The position numbers were made by a program, and so were the translations under genes. Positions 32,160 through 43,180 of a DNA stretch of 64,000 nucleotides are shown here, in pieces. The stretch comes from Xiphydria camelus (taxonomy: Eukaryota; Arthropoda; Insecta; Hymenoptera; Xiphydriidae), in NCBI GenBank assembly GCA_963678675.1, contig OY783193.1:21631309-21695308 (forward strand), given 5' to 3'. A model generated the notes under the pieces. That model did not search any database and was not told the origin of the DNA. It saw only the letters and a program-made list of their open reading frames with translations. How positions within the stretch are numbered: the stretch's first letter is position 1; each line of letters opens with the position of its first letter.

Positions 32160-32885
32160 TAACAACATATATACTGCCATAAGTGGTATCTTTACATGTG
32201 ATGAAACAATTCGTCACGGTCATTCGAAGAGTATACTTAGAGTTGAAGGTAAAACGTCTACATGGATTTCTCTACGCCGACGTCGCCACTCGTGGGGAGG
32301 ACGTTCGACTACTAGGGTGTTCGCTGAGCGAAAACTTCCCTAGGGCGTTCGACTGAGACTTTGAGGGATAGTGGTGTTCGCTGAGCGAAAACTTCCACTA
32401 CCGTGACTCAAGTTGGTCTGCCGGCGATGGCTCGCCGGCCGTCTAAAGATAGCCACAGACGTACAGTTATTCCTCAAGGTTTGGACTGTGCAGTCTAACG
32501 CGATCCACGCGTTACAAGCGGTATATGTCTTATTTCTCCAAATTACTAAGGCAAAGTGAAAAATGTACGGGCTGTGTCTAGTCTATAAATCCCTTTCAAA
32601 ATATCACTAGCATAAATGAAGAGTAACGTGGTTATAATTAATTAGCTCGTATCGGTATAAAATGTGACACTTTAGTTTTGTGGTAATAAAAAGCTATTCT
32701 CCTATATGTACATATTCTCCTCATGAATAAATTCCAAAAAGTAGTGAAATCTTCCCACAAAAATAGATTCCCTGTAGAAAAGAAAGGCGGCATGTTCATT
32801 CAGTGCAAAAAAATTGATACGTAAAATACTCTCCAAAAAAGATTTGAAATCAATTAAGGTCGCCATGTTCAAGATTTATATATAA
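32160..32885. other. Repeat fragments; TTCGCTGAGCGAA duplicated block
   Basis: 32290-32410 has two copies of GTGTTCGCTGAGCGAAAACT, each with an internal palindrome; such blocks might derive from an LTR, but no other LTR feature was found. 32700-32880 matches the 53800-53990 MITE tail in inverted orientation (CATGTTCATTCAGTGC, GTCGCCATGTTCAAGAT). No gene is supported. Confidence 0.5.
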
Positions 32886-33296
32886 AAAAAGGTGTGAGTG
32901 CCGTTGTACCTACGGAGGATGTGTAAACATCTTACAATTATCTGCGGTCCGAGTTTAATTGGGGAATATGACGTCGTAGTTCGACATAAAGAACATTAAT
33001 TTTTTCTATAATAAAATATTTATTATTATTATATTAGATTTATAACTTACTAGCAGCCCGTCCCGGCTTCGCACGGGTAGATTGTGGATTGATTTTGTCC
33101 GTCCACCATTGTTTAAATACATTTTTAATACAAAACTTTTAGTATTTTTCCCGGGCTACGCAATGGTCATATTGGATTTGACCTTGACCATGACCTTCAA
33201 GGTTATATCAAGGTCAAAATAATTTTTTTTTCGCGTTCAAATGTGTCCTTAACTATTTTTTTCATGTTACCTTTATTGTCAGCGGAGGTCAAATTT

Positions 33297-35085
33297 AGGT
33301 CAAGTATAGTTCGACTTTTTGAACACCCTGTATAAGATTTACTAACTCAGAAACCTTCGAGGATATGCGTCCAACTGTTCCCCAAATTTTCATCGCAATC
33401 GGATGAACGGTTAATGAAGGCATAATAATCATCCGTACCGGTACTTTTTGAACACCCTGTATAAGATTTACTAACTCAGAAACCTTCGCGGGCATGCGTC
33501 CAACCATTCCTCAAAGTTTCATCGCAATCGGATGAACGGTTTAGGAAAGCATAATAATCATCCGTACCGGTACTTTTTGACCACCCTGTATAAGATTTAC
33601 TAACTCAAACCTTCGCGGATATGCGTCCAACTGTTCCCCAAATTTTCATCGCAATCGGATGAACGGTTTAGGAAGGTATAATAATCATCCGTACCGGTAC
33701 TTTTTGAACACCCTGTATTATATTTACTAACTCAGAAACCTTCGCGGTCATGCGTCCAACTGTTCCCCAAATTTTCATCGCAATCGGATGAACGGTTAAT
33801 GAAGGCATAATAATCATCCGTACCGGTACTTTTTGAACACCCTGTATAAGATTTACTAACTCAGAAACCTTCGCGGGCATGCGTCCAACCATTTCCCAAC
33901 TTTTCATCGCAATCGGATGAACGGTTTAGGAAGGCATAATAATCATCAGTACCGATACTTTTTGAACACCTTATATAAGATTTACTAACTCAGAAACCTT
34001 CGCGGGCATGCGTCCAACCATTCCCCAAAGTTTCATCGCAATCGGATGAACGGTTTAGGAAAGCATAATAATCATCCGTACCGGTACTTTTTGAACACCC
34101 TGTATAAGATTTACTAACTCAAACCTTCGCGGATATGCGTCCAACTGTTTCCCAAATTTTCATCGCAATCGGATGAACGGTTTAGGAAGGCATAATAATC
34201 ATCTGTACCGGTACTTTTTGAACACCCTGTATAAGATTTACTATCTCAGAAACCTTCGCGGTCATGCGTCCAACTGTTCCCCAAATTTTCATCGCAATCG
34301 GATGAACGGTTAATGAAGGCATAATAATCATCCGTACCGGTACTTTTTGAACACCCTGTATAAGATTTACTAAGAAACCTTCGCGGGCATGCGTCCAACC
34401 ATTCCTCAAAGTTTCATCGCAATCGGATGAACGGTTTAGGAAGGCATAATAATCATCTGTACCGGTACTTTTTGAACACCCTGTATAACATTTACTAACT
34501 CAGAAACCTTCGAGGATATGCGTCCAACTGTTCCCCAAATTTTCATCGCAATCGGATGAACGGTTAATGAAGGCATAATAATCATCCGTACCGGTACTTT
34601 TTGAACACACTGTATAAGATTTACTAACTCAGAAACCTTCGCGGGCATGCGTCCAACCATTTCCCAACTTTTCATCGCAATCGGATGAACGGTTTAGGAA
34701 GGCATAATAATCATCCGTACCGGTACTTTTTGAACACCCTGTATAAGATTTACTAACTCAAACATTCGCGGATATGCGTCCAACTGTTCCCTAAATTTTC
34801 GTCGCAATCGGATGAACGGTTTAGGAAGACATAATAATCATCCGTACCGGTACTTTTTGAGCACCCTGTATAAGATTTACTAACTCAGAAACCTTCGCGG
34901 GCATACGTCCAACCATTCCCCAACTTTTCATCGCAATCGGATGAACGGTTTAGGAAGGCATAATAATCATCAGTACCGGTACTTTTTGAACACCCTGTAC
35001 AAGATTTACTAAGAAACCTTCGCGGGCATGCGTCCAACCATTCCCCAAAGTTTCATCGCAATCGGATGAACGGTTTAGGAAGGCA
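33297..35085 (+). repeat. Tandem array, about 127 bp x ~14 (left arm)
   Basis: Each unit holds GTACTTTTTGAACACCCTGT, ATAAGATTTACTAACTCAGA, AACCTTCGCGGGCATGCGTC, CATCGCAATCGGATGAACGG and a CATAATAATCATCCGTACCG end. Variants differ by GGATATGCG or GGGCATGCG and by short deletions of CAGAA, forming alternating subtypes, as expected of higher-order duplication. Minus-strand ORFs of 70-79 codons over it are repeat artefacts. Confidence 0.9.
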
Positions 35086-35344
35086 TTTGATATTACCTTA
35101 AAGGTCACGGTCAAGGTCAAATCCAATACGACCACTGGGTAGCCACGGGAAAATCCTTAAAGTTTTGTATTAAACATTTTTCTCTGAAATGTTTTCCCGT
35201 TGAGATAATCCAGCTTGCGCGAATAGTATGCGCAGTAGCGCCACACACACACTGACGCAGTCACATGTACACGGCTTACGTCTGACGCTCGATTTCCCAG
35301 GAAGGTCCCACCGTAGAGCCATAGCATAGATGTTTACACATCAA

Positions 35345-35745
35345 AAATATAAGGCACCATTTGAAAGGAAAATTATTGTTAATCAATTTACTAAAAAATT
35401 CGACTAAAAAATTTACAAAAAAAATTCATATTTCATATTTTTTCCACTATATACTGGTGGTATTATATAAGTGTTCCTATGAATTTATTTAAAATCATAA
35501 ATGCATAAACATCGAATATAATTTTCTACCTGTCTAAATTTTTTATTTCGAAGGAAAAAGACGCCAGTTCCTTTTTATGAAAATTTGTTTATACATTTTT
35601 TTAGTCGAATTTTTAGTAACTTGATTTACAATAATTTTCCTTTCAAATGATGCCTTTTACTCTTTTTATATATAAATCTTAAACATGGCGACCTTAATTG
35701 ATTTCAAATCTTTTATGGAGAGTAATATATTTACAAGAGGGGCCA
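35345..35745. mobile_element. MITE (AAAGGCATCATTTGAAAGGA family), copy in foldback loop
   Basis: Inverted arms contain a CATTTGAAAGGAAAATTATT block and ATTCGACTAAAAAAT; the right arm runs into TATATATAAATCTTAAACAT and GGCGACCTTAATTGATTTC. Further copies are at 44940-45530 and 53515-53960, and half copies at 32760-32885 and 47440-47550. Confidence 0.75.
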
Positions 35746-36384
35746 ATTAAATTCCTCTTTCTAGGTGTTATAGCATTGCATCGTACTTTCAATTGCGTTT
35801 AAAACATTTGAACTAACCATTTAGAAGGCTCAAGGTTCTTCGGGAACGCGTAACCCGCGGGACCCCTTGATAATGATTTTAAGCAAAATACAAGTTCAAT
35901 TTTTACAAAAAAATATTTTACTTATTTTTAAGAAATACGAATTAAAGTTTTATACATCCTCTTAGATCTATCATGGTGGAAACAATAAATTTTACCGCAT
36001 CATAAAATCCTAAATAGACCTTTATTTTCATCGTGAATAAGAAATATAATTTAATGTTATAGCTTTTTCCATCTCCATAAATACATGTGCAGATCATCTT
36101 CAAGAACTACATAAATAAAACCTACGAGTAAGATTGATATAAATTTCACTTGTCATAAATCCAATACAGTTGAATCTGAATGTGTGTTTAAGATGAATTA
36201 CACTTACGTTATAGGCCAGTCACCAAGTCGTATAAAATAGCTAATAGCGGGAGCAATTCCGGACAAGCTGGAAATACTTTTAATTTGTTTAATTTGGTGT
36301 TAAAAAGCATGTATTAAATTTGCACCCCCCAGAAAAAGCCCGGATTTGGCCGCCATCTTAAGAAAAGGGGCTAAAAAACGTTTT
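35746..36384. other. Unpaired centre of the giant foldback element
   Basis: AT-rich. The last part (36200-36380, AGCAATTCCGGACAAGCTGG to GGCCGCCATCTTAAGAAAAG) recurs inverted at 46025-46190, directly upstream of the Dpr-like exon. No coding potential was seen. Confidence 0.5.
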
Positions 36385-36639
36385 TTTGGTGTGTAAACAT
36401 CTATGCTATGGCTCTACGGTGGGACCTTCCTGGGAAATCGAGCGTCAGACATAAGCCGTGTACATGTGACTGCGTCAGTGTGTGTGTGTGGCGCTACTGC
36501 GCATACTATTCGCGCAAGCTGGATTATCTCAACGGGAAAACATTTCAGAGAAAAATGTTTAATACAAAACTTTAAGGATTTTCCCGTGGCTACCCAGTGG
36601 TCGTATTGGATTTGACCTTGACCGTGACCTTTAAGGTAA

Positions 36640-37275
36640 TATCAAATGCCTTCCTAAACCGTTCATCCGATTGCGATGAAACTTTGGGGAATGGTTTTAC
36701 GCATGCCCGCGAAGGTTTCTGAGTTAGTAAATCTTATACAGGGTGTTCAAAAAGTATCGGTACTGATGATTATTATGCCTTCCTAAACCGTTCATCCTAT
36801 TGCGATGAAACTTTGGGGAATGGTTGGACGTATGCCCGCGAAGGTTTCTGAGTAAGTCAATCTTATAAAAGGTGTTCAAAAAGTACCGGTACTGATGATT
36901 ATTATGCCTTCCTAAACCGTTCATCCGATTGCGATGAAAACTTGGGGAAGAGTTGGACGCATATCCGCGAAGGTTTGAGTTAGTGAATCTTATACAGGGT
37001 GTTCAAAAAGTACCGGTACGGATGATTATTATGCTTTCCTAAACCGTTCATCCGATTGCGATGAAACTTTGGGGAATGGTTGGACGCATGCCCGCGAAGG
37101 TTTCTGAGTTAGTAAATCTTATAAAAGGTGTTCAAAAAGTACCGGTACGGATGATTATTATGCCTTCCTAAACCGTTCATCCGATTGCGATGAAAATTTG
37201 GGGAACAGTTGGACGCATATCTGCGAAGGTTTCTGAGTTAGTAAATCTTATACAGGGTGTTCAAAAAGTCGAACT
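36640..37275 (-). repeat. Tandem array, about 127 bp x ~5 (right arm)
   Basis: Reverse-complement copies of the 33297-35085 unit. There are about nine fewer units than in the left arm, so the arms are inverted but of unequal length. Confidence 0.9.
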
Positions 37276-37795
37276 ATACTTGACCTAAATTTGACCTCCG
37301 CTGACAATAAAGGTAACATGAAAAAAATGGTCGGACACATTTGAACGTGAAAAAAAAATTAATTTGACTTTGATATAACCTTGAAGGTCATGGTCAAGGT
37401 CAAATCCAATATGACCATTGCGTAGCCCGGGAAAAATACTAAAAGTTTTGTATTAAAAATGTATTTAAACAATGGTGGACGGACAAAATCAATCCACAAT
37501 CTACACGTGCGAAGCCGGGACGAGCTGCTAGTAAGTTATAAATCTAATATAATAATAATAAATATTTTATTATAGAAAAAATTAAACTTCTTTATGTTTC
37601 GTCGTAGTTCGCTACGACGTCATATTCCCCAATTAAACTCGGACCGCAGATAATTGTAAGATGTTTACATATCCTCCGTGAGTACAACGGCACTCACACC
37701 TTTTTCTTTATTATTTGTCATTAACTCGATTTCTATAAACATTACAGCAAAAAATGTAGTTACGAAAATTGAAGCAAATTAAATTATCTATAAAT

Positions 37796-38011
37796 ACAAA
37801 ACGTGTGGCCGCCACACGCCGAAGAAGTGAAACTTCGATACCAGTTTCTCTGAATTTAATTCCGGTGGTATCCGGTAGTCTCAATTGGCTCTATACAAGT
37901 CTTTTACTATGCTTCTTCGTAGAGCCAATTGAAACATACCACTGGAATCAAATTCAGAGAAACTGGTATCGAAGTTTCACTTCTTCCGCGTGTGGCGGCC
38001 ACACGTTTTGT
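37796..38011. mobile_element. MITE with ACAAAACGTGTGGCCGCCAC ends, copy 2
   Basis: Same family as 29064-29268. It abuts the minus-strand small ORF at 38028-38192, exactly as copy 3 abuts the plus-strand homologue at 55736-55882. Confidence 0.9.
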
Positions 38012-38027
38012 TGTTTTTTTTTCACCC

Positions 38028-38192
38028 TCAACTATGCTCAGATCCATCAATGTGTGATTGTGTGAATTTAATTCTTTCTCTCCATCCTTGATTTCGTTCT
38101 GTACTAGTTTTAGGTAGTACCTTCATCATCGCTTTCTTTACACGTTGCCTCTCACGAAACTCTTTTGCCCGTTGTTTTCCTGTTTTTGCCAT
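38028..38192 (-). CDS. Small basic ORF MAKTGKQRAKEF..., copy A
   Basis: About 54 codons starting MAKTGKQRAKEFRERQRVKK, then a less conserved acidic/polar tail. A homologue lies at 55736-55882. The shared first 20 residues differ by one conservative change, while the downstream parts have diverged by indels. Similar Arg/Lys-rich starts occur at the N-termini of some transposon proteins, but I do not recognise this one. It may be the first exon of a transposon gene or a relic. Confidence 0.4.
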   Translation of the reverse strand: MAKTGKQRAKEFRERQRVKKAMMKVLPKTSTERNQGWRERIKFTQSHIDGSEHS

Positions 38193-39545
38193 AATAATTT
38201 TAATATAACACACACGCGAAAGAATGTTCAGTGTTCATTGACGTTTACGAAATGGAAAGTTTATTTAACACGTTGCCTGTCACTGTACTATCTCGACCGT
38301 TCTGTGGCCTTTTTTGCAATAATAATTATAAATTAACACACACACGCGCGCGTGCGCGCGAAAGAATGTACATGCACGGTGGTTACTCGAGAAAAGTCGT
38401 GATTCCGATCGCAGACTACACGAGCTCCGTATGGCCGTCCACTCGATGCGGTAAAAACCGGAAAACTAAAAATGCGACAAACGAAATACAAACAACTCAC
38501 AAGTAACTCTGCGCCCTCTAGTCTAGCTTCTCCCAAGGATACGCTCAAAAAGGGTCCTAAACGCTAGATTTATGGTGAGCCTAACAGTCTTCTTAGTGGA
38601 GGTGCGACACTGCGTCGCCTCGTAATTTGAACAATAGCTTCCATTGCCCGAAGAAACCTTCTCGAGCAACACAAACCAGACCCCTTCTGCACAGTCTAAA
38701 CCGCGATTGATTTTTGCTTCATTTATTCTTCAGTTTCAAATTAATAACTATAACATGTGCGATCAAGAGTAGATCTCCTCCAGGTCGTAAATCCCGAAGG
38801 CACTACTGCGTGACACGACTAGTTACCGAAAATGTGGTGTGGTGAATTTAAACCGTATCGGTTAGTTGAAATGGTTTAACACTGCACTCACAATATTACT
38901 AGTGATTATATGGGATTCAAAGAGATACAGTAATTACGTGATGTAGCCGTGGTTTACAATTAGATACACTGCGAGGTTGTTTTGAGGGAAAGGTGTGGGA
39001 CTGCGAACGCATTCGCAACCCCCATTCACCAGAACATACCGCCCGCCTTGCTGTTGCGACCGATGTACAGATTAGATCTAGATTAGTGCGTTACTTAGGT
39101 TGCGATAATAGTGAGCGGTACGAAATGATGTAGAAGTCCCCTTTGCGACGGAACACATATTTTGCGAGGCTGGCTCGCGAGGCTGCCGCGCAAGGCAGCC
39201 CTAAGACATTTTTGCCTCGGAATATGTAGACAAACGAACGGCGGCGGCGGCTTGCTTCACTAGGCAAGGCGATCCAACACGTGGCACGCTTCGTGCGGCG
39301 GCTTTGCGAGCCAGCCTTGCAAAGTCAACACATGGCTTTAACGTACGCACGGTCGGGAGCGATGGAATGGGGCAGGATCGCGGGCGACGGAATAGGGCAG
39401 AGTTGACAGCGGTGTATTGGGACAGGGTCGAGAGCGCTGTATGAGTGAGACACGGTCGAGAGCGGTGGAGTGTGTGGGTTTCGTTACGATTTTCGTCTCC
39501 TAGGGCGCGCATTCAGTACCCTCCGCAAAGAAGTTTCACTTTAAA

Positions 39546-40285
39546 AAAAACATCTCTCTATTCTATAAAATAGTTTTTCGGATCGACGACCGACCTAACT
39601 ATCCGAAACCCACCCCACCAATCGCCCACTGACGCATCGGTCCACCTATCGCCTAGCGCGGCGTCCTCCCACCAGGCGCGTCCCCCCCCCCCCCTCCACG
39701 TCGGCCGCCAATGGGATGCAGTATTCTATCTGTCGTCGATTGGTGCGGTGTAAGCCAGTCGAGCAGAGGCCCGTCTACCTGTTTGGCCGGCGTTGCAAGC
39801 CAGTCGAACAGATCATTACATATCGTCGGCTTCACATGATTACCATGATGGAAAAAAATTCCACGACAATTTATATCGGCCGCCAACGGAATTTAGTATG
39901 CTATCGATCGTCGATCGGTGCGTTGCAAGTCAGCCGAGCAGTCCAGCATATTATTACATAGCGTCTGCTTCTATTACCATGACAGAAAAAACTCTACGAC
40001 AATCTATATCCTCCACCTTCTCCACCCCCACCTCTTCCTTCTACTTCACCAACTCCTACAGGAGTTTATTTCTTTTGACCGGTTTTTGCCATAATGCCAT
40101 AATATAATTATATACATATATACCTACATAATACACACGAAAGAATGGTCAGTGCTCATTTACGTAGGAAATAGGCGTTCGGAATTAAGTAAGAGCACTC
40201 TCTCTCTCTCTCTCTGTGTTCTCACTACAAACAATATTCTTTATCAGAATGCGCTTGGAAGAAACTCTTTCACACTCTCCACGGA
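39546..40285. repeat. Diverged repeats with CGGCCGCCAAYGGRAT blocks, poly-C
   Basis: Units containing GTCGATCGGTGCGTTGCAAG-like sequence, CAGTCGAGCAG and CATTATTACATA phrases occur at 39700-39850, 39880-39975 and 40790-40880. A C12 run stands at 39682-39693 and a (CT)n tract at 40199-40215. The ORFs over them are not supported. Confidence 0.55.
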
Positions 40286-40289
40286 ACTA

Positions 40290-40525
40290 ACTAATGCCGA
40301 CCATACACGCTACGGTCTACCGTACGGTGGCAGACCTCCGCAGGCAAACTGGAGCATGTATGGGGAGCGATGGCAGACCTGCACAGGCGACCGGATACGG
40401 AGTAAGTTCGAAAATCGGTTCTTTCGAGCGCGACCGTACGGTGAAACTGAAGGACCTCTCCGGTATACCGAACCGTCCCATACACGCTACGGCAGACCTG
40501 CGCAGGCAGACCATACAGTAGCATC
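40290..40525. mobile_element. Small element with CATACACGCTACGG termini
   Basis: Direct and inverted copies of GACCATACACGCTACGG, GCAGACCTSCGCAGGCA and ACCGTACGGT define a 230-base unit with palindromic subterminal motifs. Overlapping ORFs on four frames follow from the repeats. The terminal style resembles that of the TTAA element at 8373 but with a different sequence. Confidence 0.5.
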
Positions 40526-41100
40526 TATGGCCTGCATAAAAGAGTATACGGGGATCATGATATGGACCATCGATGACTGGTTTCTTTCTTTCGTCCTCAG
40601 TAGAAATCCGACACTGCGTCGCCTCATGAGCGGTGGAATGGGTCACGGTCGAGAGAGTTGAGTGAGGCAGGGTGGAGAGCGCTAAAGAGTGTATTTCATT
40701 GCACGTCGCGCGATTTCATTACACTCAGCAAAGAAGTTTCACTTTAAACACAGTTTTCCTTCAAAATATTTCCCGTCCTCTCTGCAGCGCGTCGGTCACC
40801 AATCGGCTGTAGTATACTATCGGTCGTCGTTCGACGCGCTGCAAGCCAGCCAAGCAGATTACTATACGGTAATTTTGTATTACATCATGGGTCACCCACG
40901 GTTGGCAGGCCCGTCTACCCGTTTCTCCGGCGTTTTGTCGAATTCGAGGGACGCGAACCGTCGCGAGATAAGTCCGTTGACCGACCGCCCCCCGGAGGCT
41001 GGCGAGCGAAGCGAGCAGGGGGCGGACGCCCCCTAGTTTATTAAAAAAAAATTATTTATGCCATATATGGTACACCATACATAGGAACAATAAAACTAGG
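40526..41100. other. Repeat fragments, no gene seen
   Basis: Contains another CAGCAAAGAAGTTTCACTT block (about 40725-40745) and a CGCTGCAAGCCAGCCAAGCA block related to the 39.8-kb repeats. The 115-codon ORF at 40689-41036 has no motif. Confidence 0.4.
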
Positions 41101-41104
41101 AATT

Positions 41105-41832
41105 CAGTACACCCGACTCGACTCGACTCGACTCGACACGACACGACACGACTTGACACGACACGGTGACAAAAATTTGCGTGGTGAATCCACTAGAATC
41201 GACGCGACACGACTCGACGCTACTCGACACGACGGTAGTGCTTCGTCCTTTAAAATTTTAACGTACATTGTAACGTAAGGATAGATCGTGTATGGCTCTA
41301 TAATTTTTCCAATTATTGCTTCTCTGTAACATCTATACAGATAGAAATGTACTATATATACATATTTATGTTTATTTGGTCTATTCAAGACTTTTGAGAT
41401 TTCTTCTCAAACTTCGTTGCGTATATTTTGGTTTCTATATTTCAAACTATGTATATTTTACAGCATCTCATATGCTCTAACTTTATTAATGAGATCTTCC
41501 TCCATTCCTCTGCGAAATTGATGTAAAATCTTCGAACTGCTCTTCTCGACTTTCCAAGCAAGACTGCCGTAATTCAACTGTTCGCTCATCGGTCCATATT
41601 TCGAAATGCACGCAAACCGTGTCCACTAGGCTCGACTCGACTCGTCGCGACTCGAAGCGACAAATTTCTGGCCAGCCAGAAAAGTGTCGAGTCGAATCGA
41701 GTCGTGTCGAGCCTAGTGGATTTCTATGCCATTTAAATACATGGAAAATCATGCGATCAGAAACGCGTTGTGTCGAGTCGCGTCGAGTCGTATCGTGTCG
41801 AGTCGAGTCGAGTCGAGTTGAGTGTAGTGGAC
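41105..41832. mobile_element. Element with (CGACT)n inverted ends
   Basis: The left end CAGTACACCCGACTCGACTC and right end GAGTTGAGTGTAGTGGAC, reversed, both run into variant pentamers CGACT/CGACA for 50-70 bases. An inner 100-base hairpin (41621-41722) has ends CACTAGGCTCGAC and GTCGAGCCTAGTG, and a further half end TCCACTAGAATCGACGCG lies at 41191. Nesting of related elements with the same pentamer-rich termini explains this. No transposase was found; the middle is single-copy AT-rich DNA. Confidence 0.65.
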
Positions 41833-41879
41833 AAATTGGCTACTAATACATATAACATTTTTATATACGTATATTGCAG

Positions 41880-42115
41880 TCGAGAAGATTTACAACGATT
41901 TCTGGTAGCACACATCAGGTAGGTATCAGTGTACGTGTCATATATGGTAATAGATGCAGGAAGGGGTTAAAAAATAGCAACTGCTGTTATGCTTTCATGA
42001 TTGCATTTATATTTGTTTTCTGTCGGCCAACCCTACTTCTGTTGTATACGGAATGTTTAACTCAAGGTCATAAACCCTGTAAGCACCTAGACAAGGAATG
42101 TCGGGTGTAAGAATC
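41880..42115. repeat. Inverted repeat arm, partner at 45540-45790
   Basis: Shares GGTAGGTATCAGTGTACGTG, AGGAAGGGGTTAAAAAATAG, GCAACTGCTGTTATGCTTTC, CTGTCGGCCAACCCTACT and TAGACAAGGAATGTCGGGTG with the reverse complement at 45540-45790. The arms enclose 3.4 kb of other elements. Confidence 0.75.
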
Positions 42116-42194
42116 TGGACAGGGAAAGTCGTGCTTCCCCGATCGAGCCTCCCGCTATGCTCAAAAAGGGCCAAAAAACGAGTTAGTCATTCTA

Positions 42195-42625
42195 ACTTGC
42201 AATAGATGTGTAAACATCTGGCAGAACAATGTTGCGTGGAAGTGATGTGGGTGTATTCGGTTACACACAATTATTTTAAAAATGATCGTCTTTTTGTTCT
42301 AATAACTTTATTTAACCGAATATACCCACATCACTTCCACGCAATATTGTTCTGCCAGACGTTAACACATCAATTAGATATTATGTCTTCCTTGTAATCA
42401 CATACTATTTTACATGGTTGGAAGGAAGAGATATCAAATTGATGTGTTAACATCTGGCAGAACAATGTTGCGTGGAAGTGATGTGGGTATATTCGGTTAA
42501 ATAAAGTTATTAGAACAAAAAGACGATCATTTTTTAAATAATTGTCTGTAACCGAATACACCCACATCACTTCCACGCAACATTGTTCTGCCACATGTTT
42601 ACACATCTATTGCAAGTTAGAATAA
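42195..42625. mobile_element. Four alternating inverted copies of a 95-bp unit, copy 1
   Basis: The unit (ATGTGTAAACATCTGGCAGA, ACAATGTTGCGTGGAAGTGA, TGTGGGTGTATTCGGTTA) occurs forward, reverse, forward, reverse. Two hairpins thus sit side by side, separated by a 60-base spacer, and the whole is also a larger palindrome. The second copy of the complete array is at 47560-47945. The 63- and 78-codon ORFs are artefacts of the unit. Confidence 0.9.
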
Positions 42626-42629
42626 CTAA

Positions 42630-42770
42630 AAGGGCCGGTTTTACCAATACGGTATAAACGCGGTATAGCGCTATACTGAGAATAACCAGCAATAAGCCTT
42701 ATGGTTGTTCTCAGTATAGCGCTATACCGCGTTTATACCTGTTAGTAAAACCGGCCCTAACTCGATTTAG
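42630..42770. mobile_element. Short palindrome with AGGGCCGGTTTTAC ends
   Basis: AGGGCCGGTTTTAC and its complement frame a hairpin with AACGCGGTATAGCGCTATAC; total about 125 bases. The GGGCCGGTTTTAC end recurs at 57097. It is inserted between the alternating-palindrome array and its usual downstream sequence (compare 47945-47975, where it is absent). Confidence 0.75.
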
Positions 42771-43180
42771 TTTTTTCCCACCTACCGTACCTCCAATAAC
42801 ATTTTTCGCGAGATTACTATATGAATTCCGCGTAAGTACCTTGAGTTTGTGAGGGGAAATTTTCGACGCAAGTTGGGAAGAATGGGAATGAAATTTTAAT
42901 TTTGGAATGCCGCGATGTTTGTATACGAAAATGTAGCGTGGAAGTGATGTGGGCGAAATCGGTGAAAGGAAAATATGAAAACCAAAAATCGAAGTGTGTG
43001 AAAAGACTACAGGATGAAGTGTAGTTGTTGTGTATTCATATTTAATTTGTACACGACAATCATTTCTGTAGTAATTTGTAGTTTGAACTGGTGAAATGAA
43101 ATAGTGATTAATAATGTACAGGAATTGAAAAGAAGAGCAGGGATACATGAGAAACTATGGACAAAAAGAAATGTGAGGAG
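42771..43180 (+). repeat. Direct duplicate of 47965-48271 plus 49267-49375
   Basis: From TTTTTTCCCACCTACCGTAC to GAAACTATGGACAAAAAGAA both copies run parallel. The downstream copy is split by the element at 48272-49266, so this copy gives the unoccupied target (CTGTAGTAATTTGTAGTTTG). ORFs on the minus strand are not supported by the duplicate. Confidence 0.85.

Larger units (their letters stand above)
32886..37706. mobile_element. Giant foldback element with tandem arrays in its arms
   Basis: The outer ends AAAAAGGTGTGAGTGCCG and complement bound arms of about 2.46 kb (left) and 1.33 kb (right). Outer arm parts (TCCTCCGT near the ends, GACGTCGTAG, TCGCACGGG, GGTCAAATCCAATAT-type blocks) are inverted copies. 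Inside lie the tandem arrays, then a second inverted block (35088-35345 against 36385-36655, with TTGCGCGAATAGTATGCGC), then a loop (35346-36384) holding a MITE. No transposase is encoded. The plan resembles Drosophila FB elements; kinship is not claimed. Confidence 0.8.
37796..39545. repeat. Inverted segmental copy, partner of 54420-56112
   Basis: The segment carries, in order, the MITE, the small ORF, CGATCGCAGACTACACGAGC, GACAAACGAAATACAAACAA, GAGTAGATCTCCTCC-type sequence, AACCGTATCGGTTAGTTGAA, TTGCGAATGC-like motifs and CAGCAAAGAAGTTTCACTT. All occur in inverted order at 54420-56112. Copy A has its own insert at about 38200-38340. Confidence 0.8.

Noticed and set aside
32290..32410. A solo LTR
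   Set aside because: Two TTCGCTGAGCGAA blocks looked LTR-like, but no TG...CA ends or target duplication were found.
33295..35135. A series of minus-strand ORFs of 60-79 codons (NLIQGVQKVPVRMIIMPS-like)
   Set aside because: They are translations of the 127-bp tandem unit; frames stay open because of its composition, and the same ORFs appear in every unit.
33297..37275. A CRISPR array
   Set aside because: Units are contiguous 127-bp tandem repeats with no unique spacers, in an insect-like genome.
40291..40646. Overlapping ORFs of 75-170 codons in four frames
   Set aside because: All are produced by inverted and direct ACCGTACGGT/GCAGACCT repeats; no protein motif was found.
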